The notes: generated by a model from the letters alone, not told the origin. A stretch of DNA of 64,000 nt from Autumnicola psychrophila (GCF_031846645.1 NZ_JAVRHN010000003.1:1-64000); one strand, 5' to 3'. Counted from the first letter of the stretch, positions 52,629-62,067 are shown. Translations and numbers: made by a program.

Positions 52629-53837
52629 TTAAGTTGCTAATATTGTAAAAGTAAATTTAGTGCCTTTTTTTAATTCTGACTCGATTTTAACAGTGCCCCC
52701 GAGGTTTGTTACCAATTTTTTAACAGTAGAAAGACCTATCCCATGTCCATTATTACCTTTCCTATCTGTTATGGAGAGGGTGGAAAATAGTTTAAAAATA
52801 AGTTCCTGTTCCTCCTGTTTCACGCCTATTCCGTTATCTTCTACAGTAAAAACGTAGTAATCTGGGACTTCTTTAAAACCTAAATTGATCACGATTTTTT
52901 CCTTATCGTTATACTTAAGGCTGTTGCTTATCAGGTTTAAAAGTATTTGCTCCAGAGCCGATCTGTTTACTCTGATATTAACATTTTTCTTCGGGAAATT
53001 TATCTCACAATCTTCTTCTATTCCTAAAAGATCAATGATATCCTCCAGAAGATTATGTAAATCAATTTCCTCAATTTCTACTTTAGCCAGCTTTTCACTT
53101 TCGTAATAATTGAGAACACCTGTTATATAATCGCTTAGGTTTAGTCCCGATTTTTTAAGTTGATTGAGATATTTCACCCCTTCTTCCCCAATAAGGTCAC
53201 CATACTTTTTTTTAATTACATCTGCGGTAAGTACCATGTTGGCTAGCGGCATCTTCATGTCGTGCGAGACTACTCCTGCAAAATCTTTTAAAAGAACATT
53301 GTGATCATCTAAATCCTGTCGGGCTTTTTCGAGAAGGAAATTTTTATGCCTGGCCTCAATAAGGATTTCTACCTGCTTTGCCAGTGCTTTTAATGCTTTT
53401 ATTTGATTCTCATTTAATTTGTTAGGTTTAGTATCTATAACGCAGAGGGTGCCCAATGGCACTCCGGCGCTGTTTACCAACGTCATTCCCCCATAATATC
53501 TAATAGCCTTTTCTCTACCATTTGCTAAAGGATTATCATGAAAACGTATATCTTTATGGGAATCTTCTACCTCCATAAAATTTTGAGGCTCCATGATTGC
53601 ATGACCACAAAAAGAAACATCTCTGTCTGTATCACAAATATTTGTTCCTATTTTAGATTTAAACCATTGTCTCGTTTCATCAACAAGGGTAATTAAAGAA
53701 ATAGGCATACCGCTAATATAAGAAGCCAGTTCGGTAATATTATCGAATTCTTCCTCAGGATCGGTATTTAAGATGTTTAGTGCGTAAAGAGCTGTAAGGC
53801 GCTCTTCCTCATTCACAGGAACAGGAGGATGAATCAT
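52629..53837 (-). CDS. Cytoplasmic GAF-domain histidine kinase (second copy)
   Basis: 402 residues with the same layout as its neighbour: GAF (about 25-165), phospho-acceptor His192 ('VVSHDMKMPLANM'), HATPase 'LISNSLKYND', 'DNGIGV' and 'GHGIGLSTVKKLV'. The GAF part has 'TDRDVSFCGHAIMEP' and 'YYGGMTLVNSAGVPLGTLCV', frequent in GAF kinases of this phylum. Tandem duplication is likely. No partner regulator is seen in this window. Confidence 0.92.
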   Translation of the reverse strand: MIHPPVPVNEEERLTALYALNILNTDPEEEFDNITELASYISGMPISLITLVDETRQWFKSKIGTNICDTDRDVSFCGHAIMEPQNFMEVEDSHKDIRFHDNPLANGREKAIRYYGGMTLVNSAGVPLGTLCVIDTKPNKLNENQIKALKALAKQVEILIEARHKNFLLEKARQDLDDHNVLLKDFAGVVSHDMKMPLANMVLTADVIKKKYGDLIGEEGVKYLNQLKKSGLNLSDYITGVLNYYESEKLAKVEIEEIDLHNLLEDIIDLLGIEEDCEINFPKKNVNIRVNRSALEQILLNLISNSLKYNDKEKIVINLGFKEVPDYYVFTVEDNGIGVKQEEQELIFKLFSTLSITDRKGNNGHGIGLSTVKKLVTNLGGTVKIESELKKGTKFTFTILAT

Positions 53838-53898
53838 GCAATCAGAAAATTAGAGGTGCGTATCATATGCTAATATAGTAAAAATTCTTAAAAATGTG

Positions 53899-54666
53899 TT
53901 AATTCAATTTTTCGAATACCCCAAGACCAAAAAGGGCAAAATCATATTTTACCGGATCGTTTGGATCTAAGGTTCTTAAGACGGTATCGAGTTCCTGAAG
54001 TGCTTTTGCATCGTTTTGTTTCCTCTTGAGCAGATTCAGTTTACGGGCAACATTACCCGAGTGAACATCCAAAGGGCAGGACAGTTGGGAAGGTTTTAAA
54101 GTATCCCACAACCCAAAATCTACTCCGCAATTGTCTTTTCTCACCATCCATCTTAAATACATATTAATCCTTTTTGCTGCGGAATTCTTTAAGGGATCAC
54201 TCACGTGTTTTTCAGTTCTTGACAGATGAGGAAGTTCAAAAAAGATTTTCTTGAAGTGATGAATTGCAGGCTGAAGGTTATCTGTTTCAGCATATTTGCT
54301 AAAGATTTTTTCTATTCCCGAATGCCTTAAGTAGATATTCTGAAGTGCTTTTATAAAGTATTCTAAATCCAAACCGTTAAACGTGCGATGGACGAAATTT
54401 GCCATTTTTTTGAGGTCATCTTCAGAATGATTTATGACAAAATCATGCGGACTCCTTTCCAGAAGGTCCATTAACCGGTTGGCATTGTTTAGGATACTCT
54501 TCCGGTTACCCCAGGCTATGGTTGCAGTCAAAAAACCGGCAATTTCAATATCCTCTTGTTTAGAAAACTGGTGCGGAATCTGAACCGGATCGGTTGCAAT
54601 AAATTCCGGGGTATTATATTGTTCAGCCTTAAAATCAAGGAAAGACTTTAACTCGCTTTTTTTCAA
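53899..54666 (-). CDS. TIGR02757 family protein (DUF2400)
   Basis: 255 residues with 'GFLTATIAWGNRKSILNNANRLM' and 'CPLDVHSGNVARKLNLLKR', the hallmark of TIGR02757/DUF2400, a helical HhH-like family of unknown function that often sits near DNA-repair or transport genes. The 'LDVHSGNVAR' segment resembles a DNA glycosylase HhH-GPD motif, but this is only a hint. 20 bp after the ABC ATPase gene, same strand. Confidence 0.88.
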   Translation of the reverse strand: MKKSELKSFLDFKAEQYNTPEFIATDPVQIPHQFSKQEDIEIAGFLTATIAWGNRKSILNNANRLMDLLERSPHDFVINHSEDDLKKMANFVHRTFNGLDLEYFIKALQNIYLRHSGIEKIFSKYAETDNLQPAIHHFKKIFFELPHLSRTEKHVSDPLKNSAAKRINMYLRWMVRKDNCGVDFGLWDTLKPSQLSCPLDVHSGNVARKLNLLKRKQNDAKALQELDTVLRTLDPNDPVKYDFALFGLGVFEKLN

Positions 54667-54686
54667 TGGGAATAATTACTTTCAGA

Positions 54687-55346
54687 TTATACAATTTCGC
54701 CGTCGACCATAGATAATTTTCGGTCTGCCATATCGGCAAGTTCTCCATTATGAGTGACAATTACAAAAGTCTGATCAAATTCGTCTCTTAGTCTAAAGAA
54801 CAATTTGTGAAGGTTCTCGGCAGATTCACTGTCCAGGTTTCCCGAAGGTTCATCTGCAAAAATCACCGCAGGATTATTTATTAAGGCCCGGGCAACAGCA
54901 ATACGTTGTTGTTCTCCACCACTCAATTCTCCGGGCTTATGACTGGCCCGGTGCTCAAGACCTAAAAATTTAAGCAGTTCCTTTGCCCTTTTTTCGGCTT
55001 CTGCTTTCGATTTATTCTGAATATAAGCCGGGATACAAATATTCTCCAGAGCAGTGAATTCCGGTAACAGCTGGTGAAACTGAAAAATAAAACCTACGTG
55101 CTTATTCCGAAATTTTGAAAGTTCTTTTGAAGACAATTTATCAATTTGAATATCATTAATTGCCAATTCTGATGCCTTGCCTTTTTCAGGTCTTTCCAAA
55201 GTCCCCAGGATTTGTAAAAGCGTGGTCTTCCCGGCTCCGGAAGCACCAACAATAGAGACAATTTCCCCTTTTTTAATATGCAGGTCAACTCCTTTTAGAA
55301 CATGAAGATCTCCGTAATATTTATGGATGTTATTTGCTGAAATCAT
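54687..55346 (-). CDS. lolD: ABC transporter ATP-binding protein (LolD-type)
   Basis: 219 residues. Walker A 'GASGAGKTTLLQ' (33-44), Q-loop 'FIFQFHQLLPEFTALENI', signature 'LSGGEQQRIAVARAL' and Walker B 'VIFADEPSGNLD', His 'VTHNGELAD'. The Q-loop and length fit the LolD/MacB subgroup, which powers lipoprotein release from the inner membrane (LolCDE) or substrate export. The membrane subunit is not adjacent, as usual in Bacteroidota. Name is by similarity, MacB-type function not excluded. Confidence 0.85.
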   Translation of the reverse strand: MISANNIHKYYGDLHVLKGVDLHIKKGEIVSIVGASGAGKTTLLQILGTLERPEKGKASELAINDIQIDKLSSKELSKFRNKHVGFIFQFHQLLPEFTALENICIPAYIQNKSKAEAEKRAKELLKFLGLEHRASHKPGELSGGEQQRIAVARALINNPAVIFADEPSGNLDSESAENLHKLFFRLRDEFDQTFVIVTHNGELADMADRKLSMVDGEIV

Positions 55347-55586
55347 TTTTTACTGTTAAAGTTGGAAAAGTACCCAAATAGTAAAGAATTGGCAACATTT
55401 GAGATTAGAATAATATATTCTATTACTCCTGATTGTCATAGATTTTCAAAAAGATGGCAAAAAATGAACTGTGGAATGGGTTTTGTCTATTATAAAAGAG
55501 AAGTAAGAAAGACATAATTTATAGTTAAATGCATAGTATTTTGTTTATTATAAAGCTAAATTAGCTAAACAAAAAATTTATTTTAA

Positions 55587-56132
55587 ATGGAAAGAGAAGA
55601 GTTAGAAAAAGCTATAATTGCGGGTGGATGTTTTTGGTGTACAGAAGCGGTTTTCCAGAGACTCGACGGAGTCGAAAAAGTAGTTTCAGGATTCACCGGG
55701 GGCAAAATTAAAAATCCTGCATACCGCGAAATTATTACTGGAAGAACCGGCCACGCAGAGGCTATAGAAATCACGTTTAATCCTAAAGTAATTTCTTTTG
55801 AAGAACTATTACTGGTATTTTTCGCAACCCATAACCCTACAACCCTTAACAGGCAACAAAATGATGTGGGAACACAATACCGAAGCGCAATTTTCTATAA
55901 TTCTGAAGCACAAAAAGAGACTGCAGAGAAAGTAATTGCAAACCTTGAAAAAGAAGCCGTTTTTGATGATCCTATTGTGACTGAAGTTACTGAAGCTTCA
56001 CCCTTTTACGTTGCAGAAAAGGAACATCAGGATTACTATAATCAGCACAGGCAGCAGCCTTATTGCCAATATATTATTGATCCTAAAGTCACTAAACTGA
56101 AAGAACATTTTTCAGAAAAACTAAAGAAATAA
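55587..56132 (+). CDS. msrA: Peptide-methionine (S)-S-oxide reductase
   Basis: 181 residues. Catalytic 'GCFWCTEAVFQ' with Cys15, 'SGFTGGKIKNPAYREI', and 'GTQYRSAIFYN' (the conserved Asp/Tyr region). Repairs oxidised methionine, S epimer. It has no MsrB domain. It begins a two-gene set with folE 6 bp downstream. Confidence 0.96.
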   Translation: MEREELEKAIIAGGCFWCTEAVFQRLDGVEKVVSGFTGGKIKNPAYREIITGRTGHAEAIEITFNPKVISFEELLLVFFATHNPTTLNRQQNDVGTQYRSAIFYNSEAQKETAEKVIANLEKEAVFDDPIVTEVTEASPFYVAEKEHQDYYNQHRQQPYCQYIIDPKVTKLKEHFSEKLKK

Positions 56133-56138
56133 AAACTC

Positions 56139-56735
56139 ATGGCGTACAAACTTTTCGAAGAGTACAACCTGGAAGTCACAGATAATCTAAAGGGTAATTT
56201 CAGAAGCATTATTCAGGAGTTGGGAGAAGATCCCGAAAGGGAAGGGATAGTAAAAACACCTGAACGTGCTGCAAAAGCAATGCAGTTTTTAACGCAGGGC
56301 TACGAAATGGATGCTAAAACAATTCTGGAAGAAGCCATGTTTAAAGAAGGCTACAACGAGATGGTGGTGGTTAAGGATATAGAACTTTATTCTTTGTGCG
56401 AGCACCATATGCTTCCATTCTTCGGTAAAGCTCACATTGCTTATATACCTGATGGGCAAATCGTTGGACTAAGTAAGCTGCCACGGGTTGTTGATGTTTT
56501 TGCCAGAAGATTACAGGTACAGGAGCGTTTAACTCATGATATTCTGGAATGTTTAAACGAAACTTTAAAACCTAAAGGAGTGGCGGTGGTTATTGAAGCA
56601 CAGCACATGTGTATGATGATGCGAGGAGTGCAAAAGCAGAATAGTTCTACAACTACTTCCGGCTTTAGAGGTCAATTTGAAAAAATAGAAACCAGGAATG
56701 AATTCCTGAAGCTCATTAGCTCAGATCTCAAATGA
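56139..56735 (+). CDS. folE: GTP cyclohydrolase I
   Basis: 198 residues. Zn ligands: 'LCEHHMLPFFGK' (Cys86, His89 region) and 'CMMMRGVQKQNS' (Cys near 157). 'VGLSKLPRVVDVFARRLQVQERLT' is the conserved core. It makes dihydroneopterin triphosphate, the first folate step. A 6-bp gap after msrA suggests one transcript. Confidence 0.96.
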   Translation: MAYKLFEEYNLEVTDNLKGNFRSIIQELGEDPEREGIVKTPERAAKAMQFLTQGYEMDAKTILEEAMFKEGYNEMVVVKDIELYSLCEHHMLPFFGKAHIAYIPDGQIVGLSKLPRVVDVFARRLQVQERLTHDILECLNETLKPKGVAVVIEAQHMCMMMRGVQKQNSSTTTSGFRGQFEKIETRNEFLKLISSDLK

Positions 56736-56781
56736 GTTTGGACCTGGCACTTTTTTTGATTTATTCATAGAAAAAGTATCA

Positions 56782-57081
56782 ATGAAAATTTTAAAGAATA
56801 AATTATTTATTAAGGGAATTATTTAGGATGCAATAGGTATGGCTACCGTTGCAATCCCGTTTATAGGTCCTTTTCTTGATTTATTATGGGCACCTTATGC
56901 TGCAAAGAAAATGAGAAAAATGTATCCTGGAAAGAAAGGAAAACTGGCTTCTATTATCGTATTTATTGAGGAGATTTTACCAATAACAGATGTAATCCCT
57001 ACGTTCACCTTAATGTACCTGTACACGCATGTTTGGAGCAAAGCTGAACAACCAAGGGTAATTGAGGTCGAAAGCTACTAA
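56782..57081 (+). pseudogene. Small membrane-associated protein with an in-frame amber near the start
   Basis: From the ATG at 56782 the frame reads KILKNKLFIKGII, then TAG (56824-56826), then DAIG and MATVAIPFIGPFLDLLWAP. The 5' part matches what I expect of the family's normal start ('...KGxxxDAIGMA'), so a mutation truncated the N-terminus; the ATG at 56839 could rescue an 80-residue product. The rest has hydrophobic helices and 'GKKGKLASIIVFIEEILPITDVIPTFTLMYLY'. Function unknown. Confidence 0.65.
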
Positions 57082-57185
57082 GGATAATAATTTGGGTTCA
57101 ACCTAAGGATTAGAAGAAAAGAGCTATTTGATTGATCGTTTGGGTTTTAAATTTAATAGCTGGTTTAATTTTAAGATAATTTTGC

Positions 57186-57193
57186 TATTTTTG
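57186..57193 (+). promoter_or_regulatory. -7 box (TATTTTTG) of the GlcG-like gene
   Basis: Perfect TAnnTTTG, 27 bp before the ATG at 57221; rules out the upstream open-frame starts. Confidence 0.6.
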
Positions 57194-57220
57194 ATAAATT
57201 ATCTGTTAATAAATAGCATT

Positions 57221-57679
57221 ATGAAAACCAATCTTACTCTTTTGGCCTCTTTTCTTTTTATTCTTTTTTCCGGAGAGGCCTTTTGTCAAAGCGGATCCAT
57301 CACCTTAGCAGATGCTCAGAGAATTTCAGATGCTGCCCAAGAACGTGCACAGCAGGATAACTGGAATGTAGTAATTGTGATCCTTGATGATGGAGGAAAT
57401 CTTATTTCTTTAAGGAGAATGGACGGAACGCAGTTGGGAAGTATAGATGTGGCCCTCGAAAAAGCGAAAACCGCAGTTTACTTTAAACGATCAACCAAAG
57501 TTTTTCAGGATATGATTAATGATGGAAATTCCGCCCTACTCGGTTTGCCGAATGTAATGGCTGTAGAGGGAGGTTTACCTATTATGAGAGGAGATAGGAT
57601 CATAGGTTCAATTGGCATCAGCGGGGTGACTTCTGCCCAAGACGGCATTATAGCAGAAGCCTCGGTTAAAGCAATGTAA
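57221..57679 (+). CDS. Exported GlcG/HbpS-like (DUF336) protein
   Basis: 152 residues from 57221; the open frame starts 93 bp upstream, but only here does a signal peptide begin ('MKTNLTLLASFLFILFSGEAFCQ'). The mature part is the GlcG/HbpS domain: 'ADAQRISDAAQERAQQDNW', 'VILDDGGNLISLRRMDGTQ', 'ALEKAKTAVYFKRSTKVFQ', and 'VEGGLPIMRGDRIIGSIGISG'. Some members bind haem; a haem or small-molecule role in the periplasm is possible. A terminator at 57791-57840 closes it. Confidence 0.85.
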   Translation: MKTNLTLLASFLFILFSGEAFCQSGSITLADAQRISDAAQERAQQDNWNVVIVILDDGGNLISLRRMDGTQLGSIDVALEKAKTAVYFKRSTKVFQDMINDGNSALLGLPNVMAVEGGLPIMRGDRIIGSIGISGVTSAQDGIIAEASVKAM

Positions 57680-57790
57680 TTGTCTACATACAGGGAGGTT
57701 ACTGAGTGAAGAACAGACTTGTGGTCATTTTAAAAGACCTGTTGCGTTACATTTTACCAGATTAATACCTCTTGATTAATCAAAATAAAG

Positions 57791-57840
57791 GCTGTCCTAA
57801 ATTCATGTATAAAAACAGAATTAGGACAGCTTCTTTTTTT
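57791..57840. terminator. Bidirectional terminator
   Basis: GCTGTCCTAA (57791-57800) pairs with TTAGGACAGC (57821-57830); T-runs on both sides. Between the convergent GlcG-like and TonB receptor genes. Confidence 0.85.
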
Positions 57841-60121
57841 AAATGTTCCAGAGAAGAGATACCAGGATGTTTCTTCCGATATTCGAAATTCCATCGGGCT
57901 TTAACCTGGAGAGGTGGGAAATGTAATCTTTATTAAAAAGATTATTCCCGCTGATGTTGATTTCTACAGAAGAAGCTCCTAATTCAAGTTCTCCTCCTAA
58001 TCCTGCTCCTAAAAGTCCGTAACCTCCGGTTCTTGTTTCAAAAGTACTCACGTTGTTTTGATCAAACACGTTCTTCAGCCTTATAAAAGCGTACTTGTTG
58101 GATAATTGCTGATCACTGTCGAATTCTACTCTAAAAGTATTTGTAAGGGAATTGGCCGGAATAAGAGGAAGGTATTCATCATTTTCCAATTTTCCTGTCA
58201 CGGTTTCAAAACTGCTTTCCAGGTGCAGCCAGTCTAGTGGGTGTGGATGAATGTGGAAGCCTAGTTCCCCGCCATACAATGTAGCATCCCCTTGCGTATA
58301 ATTATAAACCAGATCATCTTCAATGAATTCTCCGGAAGGATTTATAAAGATATAATCGTTTACCGAATTGTGGAAAGCATTTGCAAAAGCTTCAAAATGT
58401 TCATTTCTCCATTCCAGCGAAAGGTCTACCTGGAAATTCTGCTCATTATTAAGATTCGCATTTCCAATTTCGTACCTGTTTGCGCCATGATGTGACCCAT
58501 TGGAAGTCAGTTCGGCTAAATTAGGAGCCCGGAATCCACTGGCGAGGTTTAATCTTACAATAAATTTGCTCTGGTATTGGTATTTAGCTCCAATTGCACC
58601 ATTTATACTATTAAAAGAGCGATCCACAGCTGTAATAAAAGATTCTTCTCCTTCATGCCCATAGTTTTCGCTGTTAATCGTTCGGTTGTCATACCGCAGA
58701 CCACCCTGAAAATCCCAGCTTTCGAGATGAAAATGTGCTGTACCAAAAACTCCGAAGTCTACCATTTCTGCATCAGGAATTAAAATTTCTTCACCAAAGT
58801 TGGAATTTGTCTGGTGCATGCCCTGCACACCAAGTATAGTCTCAAAATTCCCTGTTTTCGGCAGGTTATACTTCAAATTATAGTTTAGGGATTCCAAATG
58901 CATTTCTAAAGCAGGATGACCTTCTTCGTGCTCCTCATGCTCCTCATGTTCATCGTGTTCTTCTTCACCTTCATGTTCTTCTTCCTCTTCATGAGCATGC
59001 TCTTCTTCAAATTCCTTCCTGTTATTAAACTGATATCCAATTTTAAGGTCGAGGCTCGAATTTGGCAAATACAGGCGATTGTCCAGGCTTACAATATGAT
59101 TATCTATTTCCTGGTAGGGGAGAAGCGGTTCTTTTTCAGTATTCTGAATACCGATCTCTTCAGGGATTCCAATATTGGATCGGTTGAAATTATATCGTAA
59201 ATCTGCTTTATACCGGGCATCCTGATAGCCAAAACCTCCCTTAAAGTCCGTTTCATTAAATCTGGTATTTGTGACTCTGGTGCCGTCTCCGGTTTCATAA
59301 TCACTATGTGCAGCATAACTTCCGCGGGCAATAAACTTCAATTTATCACCAGATGTTTGGGCCATTGCACTTGCCTGATAACCTAAGGTATTGCTAAAAT
59401 AACTTCCATCAACTTCAGCAGTAGTGGTATTTGCCTGCGCATACCTTTCCGGATTGAGATAGAGCACACCGCCAATTGCATCGCTTCCGTAGAGAAGGGA
59501 AGCAGGGCCTTTTATCACCTCTACACTTCCTATTCCTTTAGAGCTAATCCCAAGGCCGTGTTCATCCCCATATTGTTGGTTTTCCAGCCGTACGCCCTGG
59601 GTGTAAACGAGAACGCGGTTAGAACTGAGCCCTCTTATTACAGGTTTGCCAATCCCAATTCCGGTGGTGATACTTTCTACACCGGGCATTTGGGAAATAC
59701 CATCGGCTAGCGTAATAGCTCCTTTCCGGTTCAATGTTGAAACGCTTTCGCGATCTACTTTCATCACGTTCTCACTTTGGAGCTGGTGGAAAGGTGTAGA
59801 GACGATGACCTCTTCCATTTCTATGGCAGAAGGTTGAATTGTAATGCTTATTTCTTCGGAAGGAAGTTTAATTTCCCTTGAAAATGAGCTGTAACCCACT
59901 GAAGAAATTACAAGCTTGTAAGTTCCTTCAGGTATATTGCTAAAACTGAAATTGCCATTAAAATCTGTAAGTGTTCCTTTTTCTAACTGAGGGAAATAAA
60001 CAGTCGCACTAATAACCGGCTCTCCTGATTCGGCATCGGTGACGGTTCCTGAAAATTGATTTTGGGCATATATAAACGGTGTGACTGCCAGAAGCAGCAC
60101 AAATAAAATTTTGCTTTTCAT
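57839..60121 (-). CDS. TonB-dependent outer-membrane receptor with a His/Glu-rich loop
   Basis: 760 residues. Signal peptide (1-19), carboxypeptidase-like regulatory domain (22-100), plug (102-225, 'MPGVESITTGIGIGKPVIRGLS', 'YGSDAIGGV') and a 22-strand barrel ending 'LVSLLWNI'. An extracellular loop at 371-402 is almost purely Glu and His, which suggests binding of divalent metals such as zinc or copper, as in ZnuD-type receptors. A small His-rich exported protein lies upstream on the same strand, 64 bp away. Confidence 0.93.
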   Translation of the reverse strand: MKSKILFVLLLAVTPFIYAQNQFSGTVTDAESGEPVISATVYFPQLEKGTLTDFNGNFSFSNIPEGTYKLVISSVGYSSFSREIKLPSEEISITIQPSAIEMEEVIVSTPFHQLQSENVMKVDRESVSTLNRKGAITLADGISQMPGVESITTGIGIGKPVIRGLSSNRVLVYTQGVRLENQQYGDEHGLGISSKGIGSVEVIKGPASLLYGSDAIGGVLYLNPERYAQANTTTAEVDGSYFSNTLGYQASAMAQTSGDKLKFIARGSYAAHSDYETGDGTRVTNTRFNETDFKGGFGYQDARYKADLRYNFNRSNIGIPEEIGIQNTEKEPLLPYQEIDNHIVSLDNRLYLPNSSLDLKIGYQFNNRKEFEEEHAHEEEEEHEGEEEHDEHEEHEEHEEGHPALEMHLESLNYNLKYNLPKTGNFETILGVQGMHQTNSNFGEEILIPDAEMVDFGVFGTAHFHLESWDFQGGLRYDNRTINSENYGHEGEESFITAVDRSFNSINGAIGAKYQYQSKFIVRLNLASGFRAPNLAELTSNGSHHGANRYEIGNANLNNEQNFQVDLSLEWRNEHFEAFANAFHNSVNDYIFINPSGEFIEDDLVYNYTQGDATLYGGELGFHIHPHPLDWLHLESSFETVTGKLENDEYLPLIPANSLTNTFRVEFDSDQQLSNKYAFIRLKNVFDQNNVSTFETRTGGYGLLGAGLGGELELGASSVEINISGNNLFNKDYISHLSRLKPDGISNIGRNILVSLLWNI

Positions 60122-60185
60122 GTAATATTTTAAATGATTAGTATAACATTCTACCCAAAAATTTTTTTGGGTTTAAAATTGGAAG

Positions 60186-60503
60186 TTATACGTGCTGTGG
60201 CGGCCCTCTCTGTTCAAAAGGGAGCTTTTGATAATCACTTAAAAATTGATAATAATTGAAGATGACATTTTGCTGAACCTTTATTTCTACGGGTTCTAAA
60301 GTCAGAAATTCTAGCTGAAGTCCCGGAGTTTTATGAAACTTATAAAGATCACAATCCACAGGTTTTGCATGATAATGGCTTTCAGAATAATTATCACATA
60401 GTTGATGCCCGTGACTACTAAAAATATGTGCAAAGCTTATTGCTGATGGCAATAAAATCAGCACAGCAGAAAGGACCAGAAATATGTTCTGAAAAGATTT
60501 CAA
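60186..60503 (-). CDS. Small exported His-rich protein
   Basis: 105 residues. A signal peptide ('FLVLSAVLILLPSAISFAH') and a His/Cys patch ('SSHGHQLCDNYSESHYHAKPVDCDLYKFHK'-like stretch at about 29-58) with about ten His or Cys residues. The pattern suggests periplasmic metal binding. Upstream of the TonB receptor gene, probably the same operon, so a metal chaperone role is plausible. Confidence 0.7.
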   Translation of the reverse strand: MKSFQNIFLVLSAVLILLPSAISFAHIFSSHGHQLCDNYSESHYHAKPVDCDLYKFHKTPGLQLEFLTLEPVEIKVQQNVIFNYYQFLSDYQKLPFEQRGPPQHV

Positions 60504-60504
60504 A

Positions 60505-60810
60505 TTATAATCGAAGAAGTTTAGCCATTCCTAATCTCGCAAGCATTTTTTTCTCAAACGCCCAGAAAAATTGAAACTGACCAAATAACCAGCCAAAAGA
60601 AACGAGAAGTACCTGGTAAACAGGAAAAATAAGTAAAATCCTAAGAGACCAGTAAAGTAGCCAGTGAGAAGTTTGCTGGTGTAATCCAAGAAATTCTACT
60701 AAAGGTCCTGCAAGTTTTGCAGAAGAGGAACCCGTAACAGCAAATACGACCAGGATCACAAGAATTTGCCAGTTGGAATCTATGCCCCAATGCTTTTTTA
60801 GTTTCTCCAT
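60505..60810 (-). CDS. Small membrane protein (DUF6787-like)
   Basis: 101 residues with three hydrophobic segments (15-33, 47-58, 60-77). 'MEKLKKHWGIDSNWQILVIL' start and 'FWAFEKKMLARLGM' end are typical of a short Flavobacteriia family, which I believe is DUF6787. Function unknown. It lies 1 bp from the His-rich gene on the same strand. Confidence 0.65.
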   Translation of the reverse strand: MEKLKKHWGIDSNWQILVILVVFAVTGSSSAKLAGPLVEFLGLHQQTSHWLLYWSLRILLIFPVYQVLLVSFGWLFGQFQFFWAFEKKMLARLGMAKLLRL

Positions 60811-60855
60811 GCTGCAAATATATTAAATGAAAAAAAACTTACCTACTTCTGTGAG

Positions 60856-61275
60856 TTAAATACGTGTAGAAACTGAAAACCGCTGATTATATTGTCGACT
60901 AAAATAGACAAAATAGTTGTAAAGCAGATAGTTTACCTCGTAACCATAATCTATACGGGGTTCATAATTTATTTCATTGACATACAAATTGGGATCGAAG
61001 CGCTGTGGCTGCATAACGCGATTGTTGTATTCTATAACCAGTTGGCGGTTTTTATTCTCCAGGTAGTTTTGTGAATAGTAGCCTTCTGGTTGTGCAATGG
61101 AGTTAATGAAAAGATTAAAACCGGGTTCAATAATAATTATTTCATATTCAAGGCTGTCGTTAGCAATTCTAACGGTGTCATTTTTAGCGTTTGCAAGTCG
61201 CATACTCCTTTTTGAAGACCCACAGCTATAAATAAAAAGGCCCAGAAGGAGCACGTAAATTATGTTCTTCATCAC
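60856..61275 (-). CDS. Lipoprotein (DUF6146-like)
   Basis: 139 residues. Lipoprotein signal 'IIYVLLLGLFIYSCGSSKRS' with the lipobox Cys at 18. The remainder is a Tyr- and Asn-rich fold ('NYEPRIDYGYEVNYLLYNYFVYF'). I think it belongs to DUF6146 of Flavobacteriia; unknown role. It follows the direction of the metal-related genes but is separated by 45 bp. Confidence 0.7.
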   Translation of the reverse strand: MMKNIIYVLLLGLFIYSCGSSKRSMRLANAKNDTVRIANDSLEYEIIIIEPGFNLFINSIAQPEGYYSQNYLENKNRQLVIEYNNRVMQPQRFDPNLYVNEINYEPRIDYGYEVNYLLYNYFVYFSRQYNQRFSVSTRI

Positions 61276-61312
61276 TGTATTTTAAAATTTCTGTCCAAGA
61301 ATTATTCCTTAA

Positions 61313-61936
61313 TTATTTTCCGCCGGTGAACCCACCAAGAATACTTCCACCTTCTTTTCCTTTTTTGCCACCGCCAAGCACCATACCGGTAACATCATCA
61401 ATAATATTTCCATCGTTGTTTTTGTCAATCAGGCTATTTATAAGAGAAGAGTCGTGAGCTGAGCTTGCTCCCATTAGTGATTCTATTAAACCGGAAAGGC
61501 TATTGGCTTTCACACCATCTTTTCTCTTCTGGCTTCCAAGCAGGCTCATAATTACCGGAGCTGCCAATTTTAGTATGGTGCTAATGGAGTTTTTGCTCAT
61601 TCCCAGGGTTTTCGACAAAGTTTCCTCAATAATATCTTTTTGTCCTCCCAATACATGGCCAATGATTTTTTCTCCCTCTCCTGTTATCTTTCCCGTTTCT
61701 GAGTTCTGAAGGTTTTCCAGAAGGTCACCATTGTGTTTTTCGTTAGTCAGGGCTTTATCGAGAGCTTGAGCGCCTTTTTCTTTTTCTGAATTATTTTTTA
61801 GCGCACCAAGGATTAACGGCATTCCCATCACTAAAGCTGAAGTGATATCGTCCTTACTTTCATTGGTCTCTTTATGCGCTTTTTTAATTAAGTTTTCTCC
61901 CGGTTGCGTATTAAGAATATCTAATATTGATGCCAT
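61313..61936 (-). CDS. DUF937 domain protein
   Basis: 207 residues. 'MGMPLILGALKNNSEKEKGAQAL' and 'ILKLAAPVIMSLLGSQKRKDG' are the two DUF937 helical segments; the Gly- and Lys-rich C-terminus ('LGGGKKGKEGGSILGGFTGG') is typical. The family is widespread with no defined function. One-gene transcript. Confidence 0.88.
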   Translation of the reverse strand: MASILDILNTQPGENLIKKAHKETNESKDDITSALVMGMPLILGALKNNSEKEKGAQALDKALTNEKHNGDLLENLQNSETGKITGEGEKIIGHVLGGQKDIIEETLSKTLGMSKNSISTILKLAAPVIMSLLGSQKRKDGVKANSLSGLIESLMGASSAHDSSLINSLIDKNNDGNIIDDVTGMVLGGGKKGKEGGSILGGFTGGK

Positions 61937-62067
61937 AACTTTTAATTTTTAATAAAATTCAATTTACAGCTTTCAAAATAGGGAGAGCGTTAAAAAAATC
62001 CTACAATCACATTTAACAATAAACAATGAACAATAACTTATAGAATTAGCTTAAGAAGGTTTATGAA

